Shown: piece after piece, positions 35,353 to 44,664 of the stretch | Layout of the letters: each line of letters opens with the position of its first letter | Numbering within the stretch: position 1 is the first letter of the stretch | NCBI RefSeq assembly: GCF_900258045.1 | Contig: NZ_OGVD01000004.1 | Location: 310,001 to 374,000 of the forward strand | DNA: 64,000 nucleotides | Reading direction: 5' to 3' | Source of the DNA: Sphingorhabdus sp. EL138 | GTDB taxonomy: Bacteria > Pseudomonadota > Alphaproteobacteria > Sphingomonadales > Sphingomonadaceae | Made by a program: the position numbers and the translations under genes | Notes under the pieces: generated by a model | The model's input: the letters and a program-made list of their open reading frames with translations, nothing else | The model's database searches: none | Told to the model about the DNA's origin: nothing

Positions 35353-36174
35353 TTATGATGGGCAATCGGTAGTCCCAGATGTCGCTGGCGGACCATAGAG
35401 TGATTGACATCCCGCGATGTCATCAGCAGCCAAAAACCGCTGCGGGCCGGAATAGCTGGGGAACATCAATGCGCCTCTCTGACGGCTATGGCCCAGGCCG
35501 ATTGCATGACCAAATTCATGCGCAGCAACAGTCAGAAAATCGATACCCTGGGTGTCGCTCAGGTTGCAGGTCCAGTTTTCATCATCATCAAAATGGGTGT
35601 CACCAGCCAGCGGGCCGCCATTGGGTGGCGGGAAATACGCATGCGCCAATACCCCTGATGCTCCGTCAAAGGGGTTTCCATCACCATGTTCCCCGGTAGC
35701 AAACTCGATTTCAATATCGACATTTCCACCGCCGCTGACGGAGAAACGAAGATCGCACTGTTCGGACCAGAGGGTAAAAGCGGCGGCGACATCGCGCTCA
35801 ATATCGGCTCGCGCCATCTTGGTTGAAAAGCTGTTGAACCTATATGTAAGGTCTGAATTTTCCCACCGGCTAACTGCTGTAAACGCCGCGCTCATCGGAG
35901 GGATATCTACAAACCCGCAACGGGGTTTCGCCATTTCGCAGAGTGTCGCCTGATCCACTTTGCCGGTCGCAGGCAAACCGAAACAACATTGATAAAGCCG
36001 AACGGCCTTCTCTGTGGCATCATCATATTCACCGTCATGCAGTGTGCCAAACCGGTCCTGGAGATATCCATAGTGCCGAAGGTACGATTGGATGCCCTGA
36101 ATTTCGTCGCCCGACATGTCACGTGAAAGCATATCGTTGAGCGACATTTGAGAGATATTTGGGGGTATTGTCAT
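35353..36174 (-). CDS. Matrixin-type metalloprotease with peptidoglycan-binding-like prodomain and cysteine switch
   Basis: A 273-residue M10A-like zinc protease. Residues ~20-82 form a PG_binding_1-like helical domain. PRCGFVD (84-90, Cys86) is the cysteine-switch motif that keeps vertebrate and plant MMPs latent. The catalytic domain has the calcium/structural-zinc loop (GEHGDGNPFDGASGVLAHAY, FDDDENW), the zinc helix HEFGHAIGLGH (219-229) and the Met-turn (Met237). No signal peptide is seen, so export is unclear. Start 36174 has GAGGTGA upstream. Such complete MMP-like zymogens are known but uncommon in bacteria. Confidence 0.9.
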   Translation of the reverse strand: MTIPPNISQMSLNDMLSRDMSGDEIQGIQSYLRHYGYLQDRFGTLHDGEYDDATEKAVRLYQCCFGLPATGKVDQATLCEMAKPRCGFVDIPPMSAAFTAVSRWENSDLTYRFNSFSTKMARADIERDVAAAFTLWSEQCDLRFSVSGGGNVDIEIEFATGEHGDGNPFDGASGVLAHAYFPPPNGGPLAGDTHFDDDENWTCNLSDTQGIDFLTVAAHEFGHAIGLGHSRQRGALMFPSYSGPQRFLAADDIAGCQSLYGPPATSGTTDCPS

Positions 36175-36268
36175 CGGTCTCACCTCTGTGAAAAAGTGTT
36201 AGCGCTGTTCTCCACCCCCGAAATATCCCCGGGCATTTGTTGCGACCCAATGCCCGGTTATATCGGAC

Positions 36269-36595
36269 TTATTCGGATTGCTCCGTTTCACTTTCAGCGG
36301 TGGAAGATTCTGTCGCATCATCAGTTGCGCCGTCTTCGCCTACCGGAGGAATAGCGTCACTCGCTTCCGGCAATATTTCATCCGCTGGTGCTGCGCCTCC
36401 TTCAAGGCCGCCAGTTGCTGGAGCGCTATCATCCATTGGTGCCGTATCCACAGGCTCTTCCATTGGTGAAGCTTCCATTCCCGTGCCATCTTCCAGGCCA
36501 TCAGCGGCCGGGTCTTCTGCTGGCGGTGCATCGCAAGCAGCAAGCGCAAATATTGCGGGCGTCAAAATCAATGCTGGTTTAAATAGTTTTTTCAT
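36269..36595 (-). CDS. Small acidic lipoprotein, unknown function
   Basis: A 108-residue protein with a lipoprotein signal (ALILTPAIFALAAC, Cys21) and a strongly acidic, Pro/Ala/Glu/Asp-rich mature part without recognisable fold. It has AAGGAAGAGAG before its ATG. It lies downstream of the Ca-repeat protein gene, and the metalloprotease gene follows it. I do not recognise a function. Confidence 0.75.
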   Translation of the reverse strand: MKKLFKPALILTPAIFALAACDAPPAEDPAADGLEDGTGMEASPMEEPVDTAPMDDSAPATGGLEGGAAPADEILPEASDAIPPVGEDGATDDATESSTAESETEQSE

Positions 36596-36711
36596 GAGCT
36601 CTCTTCCTTGTCAGAGATATATGGCGGCCAACCGAGCAGGGAGGGAGAATTGCTCAAGTTGGCCGCGCACGTTAGGCACAGTTTAGGCTGATAGAGCCTG
36701 ATATGCTTTGA

Positions 36712-36993
36712 CTATTTAGGGTCAGGCGCGCCGTCACCATCCTGGTCAAAAGCATCCGGGGCACCATCGCCATCGGTATCCCAGCTATCAGGTTTACCGT
36801 CACCACGTTGGTCCCAGGCATCCATTACGCCGTCACCATCGGTATCGATGGTTGCAGGTGCTGCCTCTGGGGCAGGAGCCGCTTCTGCTGCACCTTCTTC
36901 CGGTGCTTCGGCACCGGCATCTTGCGCAAAACTTGGGGCGGCAATCAAAGTTGCAGCGCCAAAGGCAGCCGCGATCATTGGTAGTTTTTTCAT
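36712..36993 (-). CDS. Secreted calcium-binding repeat protein (thrombospondin type 3-like)
   Basis: A 93-residue exported protein: a signal peptide (ending APSFAQ), a Glu/Ala/Pro linker and a C-terminal run of DTDGDG, DQRGDG, DTDGDG, DQDGDG repeats spaced as in thrombospondin type 3 / EF-hand-like calcium-binding loops. The start is ATG 36993 with GGAG upstream. It lies in the same direction as the acidic lipoprotein and the metalloprotease, itself calcium-dependent; a shared role is inference. Confidence 0.8.
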   Translation of the reverse strand: MKKLPMIAAAFGAATLIAAPSFAQDAGAEAPEEGAAEAAPAPEAAPATIDTDGDGVMDAWDQRGDGKPDSWDTDGDGAPDAFDQDGDGAPDPK

Positions 36994-37211
36994 CTTACTC
37001 AACTCCATCGTTAACCCCCTGCCTGATCAAAAAATGGTGGTTATCGGGCGACATTCCAGAAGTTAGCGTTCAGCAGACCAGCCAGCGCGTTCAAGCGAAA
37101 AATGGCTGAAACTCGTCGGAAACGAGAGGCGTTCTACCCGATTCGATGAGATTTGGGTTCGGGTATTTTACAGTTTTGAGAATCGATTTCAGGTTCGCAT
37201 AACTATATTGC

Positions 37212-40200
37212 CTAATGAAAATCCCGTGATTTGGGCAATATCCTGACGTTGCGCGGATGGCCGCTGCGGGGATATTTGGGTTTGGGCAGGAGTGCTCTTG
37301 CTTTGTGCTGTTCTGCCTGCCTGTCCTCGTTGCGATAGACAGGGCGATTAACTTCATCGGCTCTTGCCATGGATATAGGTGTTTGCTCATGCTCGGCAAT
37401 TGTATCGAGCATGGTGGTGCAGTCCTCGACTTTGCTGACCATCAAATGAGTCACGCCCTCCTTGCTATGCTGGATCTCGCCGGATGCCAGCATCAATCGT
37501 GCCGCCATGACGGGCCGGCGCATGGCTTCGAACCGGCTGGCCCAGAGCAGCAGATTGGATATGCCGGTCTCATCCTCCAGCGTGATGAAAATCGCATTGC
37601 CTTTGCCGGGTCGCTGACGGATCAGGACGACTCCGGCGACTTGCGCGAAGCTGCCGCTTTTGGCCTTGGCTATTTCGGCACAGCTCATCACACCCATGGT
37701 GCGGAATTTATCGCGCAGGAACTCCATCGGATGACCTTTCAGTGACAGACGGATGCTCTGATAGTCGGTGACGACATGTTCGCTTTTGGTCATGGCGGGC
37801 AAGCGTGCATCCTCTTCTTCAGCCTGCTCGCGTGCTTGTGCCGCTTCGAACAAGGGCAGGGTATTTGATGGCGTACGCCGGACTTCCCAAAGTGCCTGCC
37901 GCCGGTCGAGGCCGATGGAGCGGCAGGCATCGGCATCAGCGAGCAAGCGTAGCGCGCGGGCAGGCAGTTTCGCCTGGCGGGCCAGCTGCTCAATCGACTG
38001 GAAGGGACGGGTTGCAGCCATCAACTTGGACCATTCTTCCCGGAAACCATCAATCTGGCGCAGACCAATGCGCAGGGCGTGGGGATGGTCGCCGCTTGAC
38101 ACATCTTCCAGGCTATTATCCCAATCGCTATGGTTGATATCGACGCCGTGCACTTCAACGCCATGTTCTCGGGCATCACGGACAATCTGGGCGGGTGCAT
38201 AAAAACCCATCGGCTGGGAGTTGAGCAAGGCAGCAGCAAAGACCGCCGGGTGATGGCACTTAATCCAGGAACTGATGTAGACCAATATGGCGAAAGACTG
38301 GGCATGACTTTCAGGGAAGCCATAGCTGCCAAAGCCCTGTATCTGATTATAGCAGCGTTCGGCAAAATCGCGCTCATACCCGCGCGCGACCATGCCTTCG
38401 ATCATCTTTTCCTGAAAATGGTGGATAGTCCCGACATTGCGAAAAGTCGCCATGGCGCGGCGCAGCTTGTTGGCATCAACGGCCGAAAAATCTGCTGCAA
38501 CAATAGCGAGCTTCATCGCCTGTTCCTGAAACAACGGGACGCCGCAGGTCTTGCCGAGCACCGAATGCAGCTCATCCCGGGGATGCGGCGGTTTGGGTGA
38601 GGGGAGCGTGATGGCTTCTACACCGGACCGCCGCCGTAGATAAGGATGCACCATGTCCCCTTCAATCGGACCGGGCCGGACAATTGCGACCTGAATGACA
38701 AGATCATAAAATTCGCGCGGACGCAGACGGGGGAGCATGTTGATCTGCGCGCGGCTTTCGACCTGGAACACGCCGATGCTGTCGCCCTTGCACAGCATGT
38801 CATAGGTCGCTTCATCCTCTTGCGGGATGGTAGCAAGGGCATAATCGCCCAGACTGTGATCGCGCATCATGTCAAATGCCTTGCGGATGCAGGTCAGCAT
38901 ACCGAGCGCCAGCACATCGACCTTCATCAGGCCGAGCGCATCAATATCATCCTTGTCCCACTCAATGAATGTACGATCCTCCATCGCTGCATTATGGATT
39001 GGCACGGTTTCATCAAGCCGGTCCTGGGTAAGGACAAAACCGCCAACATGCTGTGACAAATGTCTGGGAAATTGCAGGATATCGCGAACCAGATCGCCCA
39101 GTCGCACAATATCAGGACTATCAGGATCAAGACCTGTTTCCTTGAACCGGCTATCAGGGGCTTTGCTTGAATAGCTGCCCCATACAGTGCTCGACAGCCG
39201 CGCGGTTATGTCTTCCGACAGGTCCAGTGCCTTACCGACTTCGCGGATCGCGCTGCGGGAACGATAATGGACGACCGTCGCGGCGATACCGGCGCGGTGA
39301 CGGCCATAGCGGTCATAAATATACTGGATCACCTCTTCGCGGCGTTCATGTTCGAAATCGACATCAATATCGGGCGGTTCCCTGCGCTCCTCCGATATGA
39401 AGCGGGAGAAGAGCAGGTCATGTTTCATCGGATCGACCGAGGTGACACCGAGCAGAAAGCAGACGGCACTATTGGCAGCACTGCCACGCCCCTGACATAA
39501 TATGCCTTGGGATCGTGCATATCTGACAATGTCATGGACGGTCAGAAAATAGGGTGCATATTCCAGTTTCTGGATCAGGCGCAATTCGTCTTCGACCTTT
39601 GAGCGGAGCGTGTCTGGAATGCCGTCAGGATGCTTCTCATGCGCCGCACTCCAGCTGAGATGCTCCAGCCAGTCTTGCGGCGTCCAGCCTTTCGGTACAG
39701 GTTCGTCGGGATAATGATAGCTGAGCTCGTCCAGGGTGAAGTCAATGCACGCCAGCAGCTTCTGGGTTTCCGCTATCGCGTCCGGACAGTCGGCAAAGAG
39801 CCGCGCCATTTCCTGCGGGCTTTTCAAATGCCGCTCTGCATTGGCGGCGAGCAGGCGGCCTGCTTTGGCGATGGTCGTTTTTTCCGCGGTGCAGGTGAGT
39901 ATGTCATGAAGCGGGCGCTGCCTCGGCGTTGCGTAAAGCGGATCGTTGGTGGCGAGTATCGGGATGTCAGTGGCTTGCGAAAGATTTTGTAGTTCATCCA
40001 GCCGGCGCTTGTCGCATCCGGTGCGTGGCATGGTGGCACCGATCCAAAGGTGAGGGGTGAGTGCGCGGAGGCGAGACCAGAAATCATCTGGGCCGATATC
40101 ATTTACTGCACCACTTTGCTCCGGAAAGACAACCAGTACCATGTCTTCCACCCATTCAAACAGGTCTGCTTCATATAAAAAGCAATCGCCCTTCTCGGCG

Positions 40201-40550
40201 CGCAGATTACCGGTGGAGAGCAATCGGGTCAGTCGTCCCCAACCATAGCGGGTAGTCGGATAGGCAACGATATCCGGAGTTTCATCCGTGAAGACGAGCC
40301 GGGCACCGACGACCAGTTTAAAGTCGGGTAGGGCGATGCCTTCTTCTACGGCATCCTCATAAGCGGTGCGCAGGGCAACATGTGCACGAACGACGCCGGC
40401 GACGCTGTTCCGGTCAGCAATGCCGATACCGGTCATGCTCAGCAGCATGGCTTGTGCCACCATATCAGCGGGGGAAGAGGCCCCGCGTAAAAAGCTGTAG
40501 TGGGTTGCTGCGCACAGTTCGGCAAAGATGGGCTCGGATGGCTCTGTCAC
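37212..40550 (-). CDS. dnaE2: Error-prone DNA polymerase III alpha, DnaE2 (ImuC)
   Basis: A 1112-residue C-family polymerase for SOS translesion synthesis. The PHP domain starts with CAATHYSFLRGASSPADMV; the palm has the catalytic PDIDVDF near residue 393 and KVDVLALGML; a C-terminal OB domain (QVAGVVLIRQRPGKGNAIFITLEDE) follows. The replicative DnaE's tau- and epsilon-binding ends are absent in this family. The start is GTG 40550, overlapping the imuB stop as GTGA, so the two are coupled. The region upstream in the same frame to 40712 lies inside imuB and is not translated here. Confidence 0.95.
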   Translation of the reverse strand: MTEPSEPIFAELCAATHYSFLRGASSPADMVAQAMLLSMTGIGIADRNSVAGVVRAHVALRTAYEDAVEEGIALPDFKLVVGARLVFTDETPDIVAYPTTRYGWGRLTRLLSTGNLRAEKGDCFLYEADLFEWVEDMVLVVFPEQSGAVNDIGPDDFWSRLRALTPHLWIGATMPRTGCDKRRLDELQNLSQATDIPILATNDPLYATPRQRPLHDILTCTAEKTTIAKAGRLLAANAERHLKSPQEMARLFADCPDAIAETQKLLACIDFTLDELSYHYPDEPVPKGWTPQDWLEHLSWSAAHEKHPDGIPDTLRSKVEDELRLIQKLEYAPYFLTVHDIVRYARSQGILCQGRGSAANSAVCFLLGVTSVDPMKHDLLFSRFISEERREPPDIDVDFEHERREEVIQYIYDRYGRHRAGIAATVVHYRSRSAIREVGKALDLSEDITARLSSTVWGSYSSKAPDSRFKETGLDPDSPDIVRLGDLVRDILQFPRHLSQHVGGFVLTQDRLDETVPIHNAAMEDRTFIEWDKDDIDALGLMKVDVLALGMLTCIRKAFDMMRDHSLGDYALATIPQEDEATYDMLCKGDSIGVFQVESRAQINMLPRLRPREFYDLVIQVAIVRPGPIEGDMVHPYLRRRSGVEAITLPSPKPPHPRDELHSVLGKTCGVPLFQEQAMKLAIVAADFSAVDANKLRRAMATFRNVGTIHHFQEKMIEGMVARGYERDFAERCYNQIQGFGSYGFPESHAQSFAILVYISSWIKCHHPAVFAAALLNSQPMGFYAPAQIVRDAREHGVEVHGVDINHSDWDNSLEDVSSGDHPHALRIGLRQIDGFREEWSKLMAATRPFQSIEQLARQAKLPARALRLLADADACRSIGLDRRQALWEVRRTPSNTLPLFEAAQAREQAEEEDARLPAMTKSEHVVTDYQSIRLSLKGHPMEFLRDKFRTMGVMSCAEIAKAKSGSFAQVAGVVLIRQRPGKGNAIFITLEDETGISNLLLWASRFEAMRRPVMAARLMLASGEIQHSKEGVTHLMVSKVEDCTTMLDTIAEHEQTPISMARADEVNRPVYRNEDRQAEQHKARALLPKPKYPRSGHPRNVRILPKSRDFH

Positions 40551-42112
40551 GCGAACAGGCCATGAATATACCAGTCCGGACTGGCTTTTTCCGATCCGTA
40601 AAGGCCATGCCGGAACAACCAGTAGCGTCGCCCGCGGATATCCTCGACCCGGTAATAATCGCGGGTCAGGCCGCCTTTTCCGGCCTGTTGCCCATCGCGC
40701 CTTTGCCACCATTCCGAAGCGATGCGTTCGGGGCCTTCATAACGGCTGACCCGATGGGTTTTGCGCCGCCAGGTGAAGCGATAGGGTGGGCCATCTGGCA
40801 CTTCGGCAAGTACCTTTATGTGTTGTGGTGGATCAAACATATGCAGGGGGCGCAAAGGTGGCTCTCCGGCTTTTGGATTATCCCATTTTGTGGCCCATGC
40901 TTTGGGTGGGCCGCTATCCAGAGCGGGCAGGGCGAGCAGCCCCTGTTCGGGGATATGACTGTCGGCAGGCATGAAATGCTGTACTTGTGCCCGCCCCAGC
41001 CGGACACTGAGCTGGCTGACCAATGCGGCTTGGTTGCCTTGTTTGTCTTCACCGCCTTCCAGGCGATATTGTTCAACCTCCAACGCATCGGTGGCGACTA
41101 TGGATAGCCGGATGAGATCGTAACCAAAGCCGGGATTCAGTGGGTCATTGAGAGCCTCGATCCGCTCCTTCAGCAAGCGTTTGAACAAAGCGGGGTCGCG
41201 GGTGGCGGGCGCTGTCTCGATCGCCAGACGCGCGATGTCACCATCGCAGCGAAACAGCATCATATGGATCATCCGTGCACCCTGACCGCGCTCTTCCAGC
41301 TGCCGCGCCGCTTCGACAAAAAGCTCTTCCAGGCAGCTTGTGGCAAAATCAACATGGGTGAGGGGTTCGGCAAAGCGGCGTTCGGTTGTGACATTGGCGA
41401 GTTTGCGGATCGGGTCTATCGGCCGGTCTTCAATCCCCATGATCCGGTCAAGTCGCAGCGCCAGTAAAGACCCGAAACGCGCAACGAGAGCAGCGCGCGG
41501 TCGTTCGGCCAGATCACCAATATGATAAAGGCCAGCCCGTTCCAGCGCGCGGTGGGTCTTGTCATCCATGGTGAGGGCAGAGACTGGCAGTTGCGCCTCC
41601 GCACCTTCTTTCAAGCCGTGATGGGCGAGGGCGATCGCCGCATCGGGTGTACCAGCCAAGGCCCATGACAGGCTAAATCCAGCCTGATCGAACCGGTCTT
41701 CGGCATCTTGCGCCAGCGCGGTTTCCGAAGCGAAGAAATGCGTACAGCCGCTAATGTCGAGCAATAGAGTGCGAGGCGGACTGACCGATACCATAGGAGT
41801 ATAGCGCAAACAGGCATCGGCCAACCGGTCCAGCAGTGCGGCATCGGCCAGCACATCAGAATCGAAAACCTTCAGGTCAGGCACGCGCGCCCGTGCATCA
41901 GCGAGCTTCATGCCGGGGCCAAGGCCTAGATACGTCGCCTCCCGATCCACGGCCATCAATACCATTGCGCCCTTTACCTTCTCTATCAGGGCAAAAGGGG
42001 CGGTCAGCGGTGCGTCAGGCGTTTGCGCGTATTTTTTCGTGATCCGTTCTGATTCCAGATACGGCAGGAACAGCGCCAATATCCGCCGCTTCCTGAAAGC
42101 TTCTTGTTTCAC
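40547..42112 (-). CDS. imuB: Y-family polymerase-like mutasome protein ImuB
   Basis: A 521-residue catalytically dead Y-family protein that brings DnaE2 to the beta clamp. Features are RRILALFLPYLESER at the start, TLLLDISGCTHFF (where active Pols carry the SxDE acidic pair), and the helix-hairpin region THRALERAGLYHIGDLAERPRAALVARFG. Start GTG 42112 has TTGGAG eight bases upstream; it overlaps the end of imuA by about 98 bases, more than usual, so a slightly later start is possible. Confidence 0.92.
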   Translation of the reverse strand: MKQEAFRKRRILALFLPYLESERITKKYAQTPDAPLTAPFALIEKVKGAMVLMAVDREATYLGLGPGMKLADARARVPDLKVFDSDVLADAALLDRLADACLRYTPMVSVSPPRTLLLDISGCTHFFASETALAQDAEDRFDQAGFSLSWALAGTPDAAIALAHHGLKEGAEAQLPVSALTMDDKTHRALERAGLYHIGDLAERPRAALVARFGSLLALRLDRIMGIEDRPIDPIRKLANVTTERRFAEPLTHVDFATSCLEELFVEAARQLEERGQGARMIHMMLFRCDGDIARLAIETAPATRDPALFKRLLKERIEALNDPLNPGFGYDLIRLSIVATDALEVEQYRLEGGEDKQGNQAALVSQLSVRLGRAQVQHFMPADSHIPEQGLLALPALDSGPPKAWATKWDNPKAGEPPLRPLHMFDPPQHIKVLAEVPDGPPYRFTWRRKTHRVSRYEGPERIASEWWQRRDGQQAGKGGLTRDYYRVEDIRGRRYWLFRHGLYGSEKASPDWYIHGLFA

Positions 42113-42821
42113 GGTTCCACTCCAAACGGGCGTTCAGGCCATCCAGTCCGCCGCGATGGCGCATCAGCGTAATGTCAAAGACAGGATGACCGACGGCATT
42201 GCCGGCGAGGGCTTTTGAAGGCGCTGCGGCGACCTGCCAGCGGCTATAAGCGGCGCTCGGCATAGGTGCGGCTTTGTTGCGCAGCATGAAAGTCGTCACG
42301 CCGGATTTTTTGGCAAAAAGAGACAGGCGTCGCGTCGCGGTCAGATCAAGACCTTTGGGATTCTTACCCGCCAGTTCAACAATCACCGATCCTATAGGTG
42401 CACAGCGTACCGCATCGGCAGCCGCGCGCAGCACGGCGATGCTATCCGGGGCGTCGATGTAAATTATGTGATCGGGATTAATCCCCAGTTCGGCCAGACC
42501 GGGTGGATAAAGCCGCCCCTGTCGCTGCGCTTCTCCCCGGTCCCGTACCCATATAATCGGCCGGTCTGTCGCCTTCGCTGCCATTTGAGTACGCGTTGCC
42601 AGGAGCAATGATAAAGCGGCGGCGCTGCTGCTGTCTTCAGGTTCGGCTGCGTGGATTTCATGGAGCTGTGCCAGCGGCAAGCCGTGATGAGAGCTTTCTC
42701 CGGCAAGCGCCACATCAATAGTCCGGGCGCCAAAAGTGAAGTGGTCAGCCGTCGCACTGTTCAGCATTTGTGACTTATCCGCACTAAACTTTTGAATTAT
42801 ATTCGAATCGATTGTGTTCAT
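42015..42821 (-). CDS. imuA: RecA-like mutasome protein ImuA
   Basis: A protein of about 268 residues that pairs with ImuB and DnaE2 in SOS mutagenesis. It has the RecA/SulA-like fold with GARTIDVALAGESSHHGLPLAQLHEIHA near the N-terminus, where family members lack a full Walker A. ATG 42821 is chosen over 42845: a promoter-like -35 TTGACC and TAAATT -10 end just before it, and the LexA box overlaps this ATG, so the mRNA may be nearly leaderless. Confidence 0.88.
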   Translation of the reverse strand: MNTIDSNIIQKFSADKSQMLNSATADHFTFGARTIDVALAGESSHHGLPLAQLHEIHAAEPEDSSSAAALSLLLATRTQMAAKATDRPIIWVRDRGEAQRQGRLYPPGLAELGINPDHIIYIDAPDSIAVLRAAADAVRCAPIGSVIVELAGKNPKGLDLTATRRLSLFAKKSGVTTFMLRNKAAPMPSAAYSRWQVAAAPSKALAGNAVGHPVFDITLMRHRGGLDGLNARLEWNRETRSFQEAADIGAVPAVSGIRTDHEKIRANA

Positions 42822-42830
42822 GGTTTGTTC
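42816..42830. promoter_or_regulatory. LexA box (GTTC-N7-GTTC) of the imuA-imuB-dnaE2 operon
   Basis: GTTC (42816-42819), seven bases, GTTC (42827-42830) is the alphaproteobacterial LexA consensus. It overlaps the imuA start and lies just after the -35/-10 candidates (TTGACC and TAAATT on the minus strand). The right half also forms GTTC-N9-GAAC (42827-42843). SOS repression by LexA is expected. Confidence 0.85.
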
Positions 42831-42952
42831 TAATTTATAGAACATTCAAACCGGGTCAAGAGAACAGGCGTTTCGAGGTCGTGATTTTACATTGCCGTAT
42901 CCCGCAGCAATAGACTATAAAGCGCAGCAGCATAAAGGGATAAGGGGCGGAT

Positions 42953-43957
42953 ATGGCGGACATTTTTATCAGCTACTCGAGAAATGATCGGGACCGCTGC
43001 ACAGCCATCCGTGATCATCTGGAGGCGTTGAAGGTCAGTGTCTGGTTCGATGCGGGCATTGGTGCGGGTTCATCCTTTGACCGCGAAATTGAACGCGAGA
43101 TTGAAGCTGCCAAGGCTCTTCTGGTGCTCTGGACCGAAGAATCTGTCGAGTCCGACTGGGTTCGCAACGAAGCACGGACTGGCAAGGAACGCAGCGGACT
43201 GATTGCGGTGCAGCTGCGCGAATGTCAGCTGCCACTCGAATTCCGGTCGGTGCAAGCAGAAGTCTTGGAGGAAGGTGCCGAGGGGACCGACAATCTCGTC
43301 TGGCTCAATATCCTCACGCGCATTGGTGAGCTTCTGGATCGCCCCGGTCTGGCGGAATATGCCCGGCTCAAGGAAAAGGGCAGTACGGATGACTGGAAGG
43401 CCTGGCTCAGCCGCTATTCCGCTGATCCACTCGCACCCAGTGTTATCGACCGCATCATAGAAAGCGCTACACCCGATACCAGTCAGCAACTGGCTAGTGA
43501 GCGTGCCAAACGCGCGGCCATGGAAGCTGAGCTGGGTGAGCTGACCGCTGCATCTAAAGCACAGGCAGGAGAGGTGGCCAGCAATGCGCGCGAGCTGGTG
43601 CGCCTGCGCCGCGAACTGGATCAGGCGCAGTCCGGTCAGAAAGAAGCGGAGGCGGAGCTAGAGCGGTTTCGGGAAGCCTCTGGCGGTAAATCAGGTGCCA
43701 ATGATGGCGGACTGGCCGGGCTGGGTATCGTACTGGAAGACAAGGTTGCGATCTATGTCGCCCTGGTCCTGTGGGTTGTTGCGATACGCTTCATCTGGGA
43801 TCCGCTGAGCGAGCTGATCAGAGGCTATGGCGGTTTGGGCGATGTGTTCTGGATCGCTTTCGGGGTCGTCACACTGGCTGCACCGGCCGGGTTAATGACT
43901 ATGAAAATCCTGCGTAAGCGCAAGGCCATGGCCAATGAAGAGGAACCGGTTTCCTGA
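42953..43957 (+). CDS. TIR-domain protein with coiled coil and C-terminal membrane segments
   Basis: A 334-residue protein. Residues 1-~135 are a TIR domain (FISYSRNDRDRC, VWFDAGIGAGSSFDREIEREIEAAKALLVLW, SDWVRNEA), with Glu73 at the place of the catalytic Glu of NAD-cleaving TIRs. Residues ~175-240 are a Glu/Ala-rich coiled coil; two hydrophobic helices (about 268-286 and 298-316) anchor it in the membrane, with a basic end. Bacterial TIR proteins of this kind act in signalling or anti-phage NADase systems, but no effector or sensor partner gene is adjacent, so the role is open. It diverges from imuA. Confidence 0.85.
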   Translation: MADIFISYSRNDRDRCTAIRDHLEALKVSVWFDAGIGAGSSFDREIEREIEAAKALLVLWTEESVESDWVRNEARTGKERSGLIAVQLRECQLPLEFRSVQAEVLEEGAEGTDNLVWLNILTRIGELLDRPGLAEYARLKEKGSTDDWKAWLSRYSADPLAPSVIDRIIESATPDTSQQLASERAKRAAMEAELGELTAASKAQAGEVASNARELVRLRRELDQAQSGQKEAEAELERFREASGGKSGANDGGLAGLGIVLEDKVAIYVALVLWVVAIRFIWDPLSELIRGYGGLGDVFWIAFGVVTLAAPAGLMTMKILRKRKAMANEEEPVS

Positions 43958-43969
43958 ATTCACGAACCT

Positions 43970-44515
43970 TTAGAATGGATTGAGCGTATATCCCTGCTGT
44001 TGCAGCAGCGCATGGGCCGTCATTGCCGACAGGTCCATTTTCACGCCGGGCAATAGGTCAGCACTGGCGATTTTATAAGCCGCTGCGCTTTGACCACATA
44101 AGTGAAACGCGACGCCATGTTTTTGAAGGACCGCAATCGCATCTGCACTGCCGTTCCTAGTGCCTTCATTGCGCGCACCATATATATCCTGCCTGGTCAG
44201 GTCGACCGAAGCGCCGCCATGAACCACGATGGCGAGCCTGATATTTTCGGCAGGAACACCTGCTGCGACATGCATGTTGATAAACCGCGCTGCGCTTTCG
44301 ATGGTCCGGTTCAGGCTGCCGGGGTTGGCTTTCTTGGCTACATCAAAGGCAATTTGGAACCGGCTGCCCTTGGCCAGCGGATCATCTGTCTGAACCGCCG
44401 CCTTTGGTCCAAAATCCTCAAAGACGGGGCCGGTCTCAAACCCCTCAGGTTGTGCCATTGCAGGGGTTGAAAGCGCAAATGCGCCGCAGAATAGAGCAGC
44501 TTTAAGTATCTTCAT
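43970..44515 (-). CDS. Secreted DsrE-family protein
   Basis: A 181-residue exported protein with a signal peptide (MKILKAALFCGAFALSTPAMAQ) and a DsrE/DsrF-like fold: RFINMHVAAGVPAENIRLAIVVHGGAS and HGVAFHLCGQSA, whose Cys is the family's conserved active-site position. DsrE proteins bind or transfer sulfane sulfur. Start 44515 has AGGAACATG upstream. It lies on the strand opposite the TIR gene and the cyd operon; link unknown. Confidence 0.85.
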   Translation of the reverse strand: MKILKAALFCGAFALSTPAMAQPEGFETGPVFEDFGPKAAVQTDDPLAKGSRFQIAFDVAKKANPGSLNRTIESAARFINMHVAAGVPAENIRLAIVVHGGASVDLTRQDIYGARNEGTRNGSADAIAVLQKHGVAFHLCGQSAAAYKIASADLLPGVKMDLSAMTAHALLQQQGYTLNPF

Positions 44516-44664
44516 AACATGTTCCTGTCCTTGTCCCGGTTGCGCGTCATGCAACTGTAATATTCTACTTATCAAGCGCGCCGACATTGTGAAAGAGCGG
44601 CGTGATCGCTAAATACGCGCCGACTCATTTGTAATTCGATCCACCCAAAAGGGGACAATCGACG

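Noticed and set aside
42953-44515. A two-gene TIR defence system with the DsrE gene
   Set aside because: The genes are convergent, and the DsrE protein has a signal peptide and a sulfur-relay fold; no evidence of a common system.
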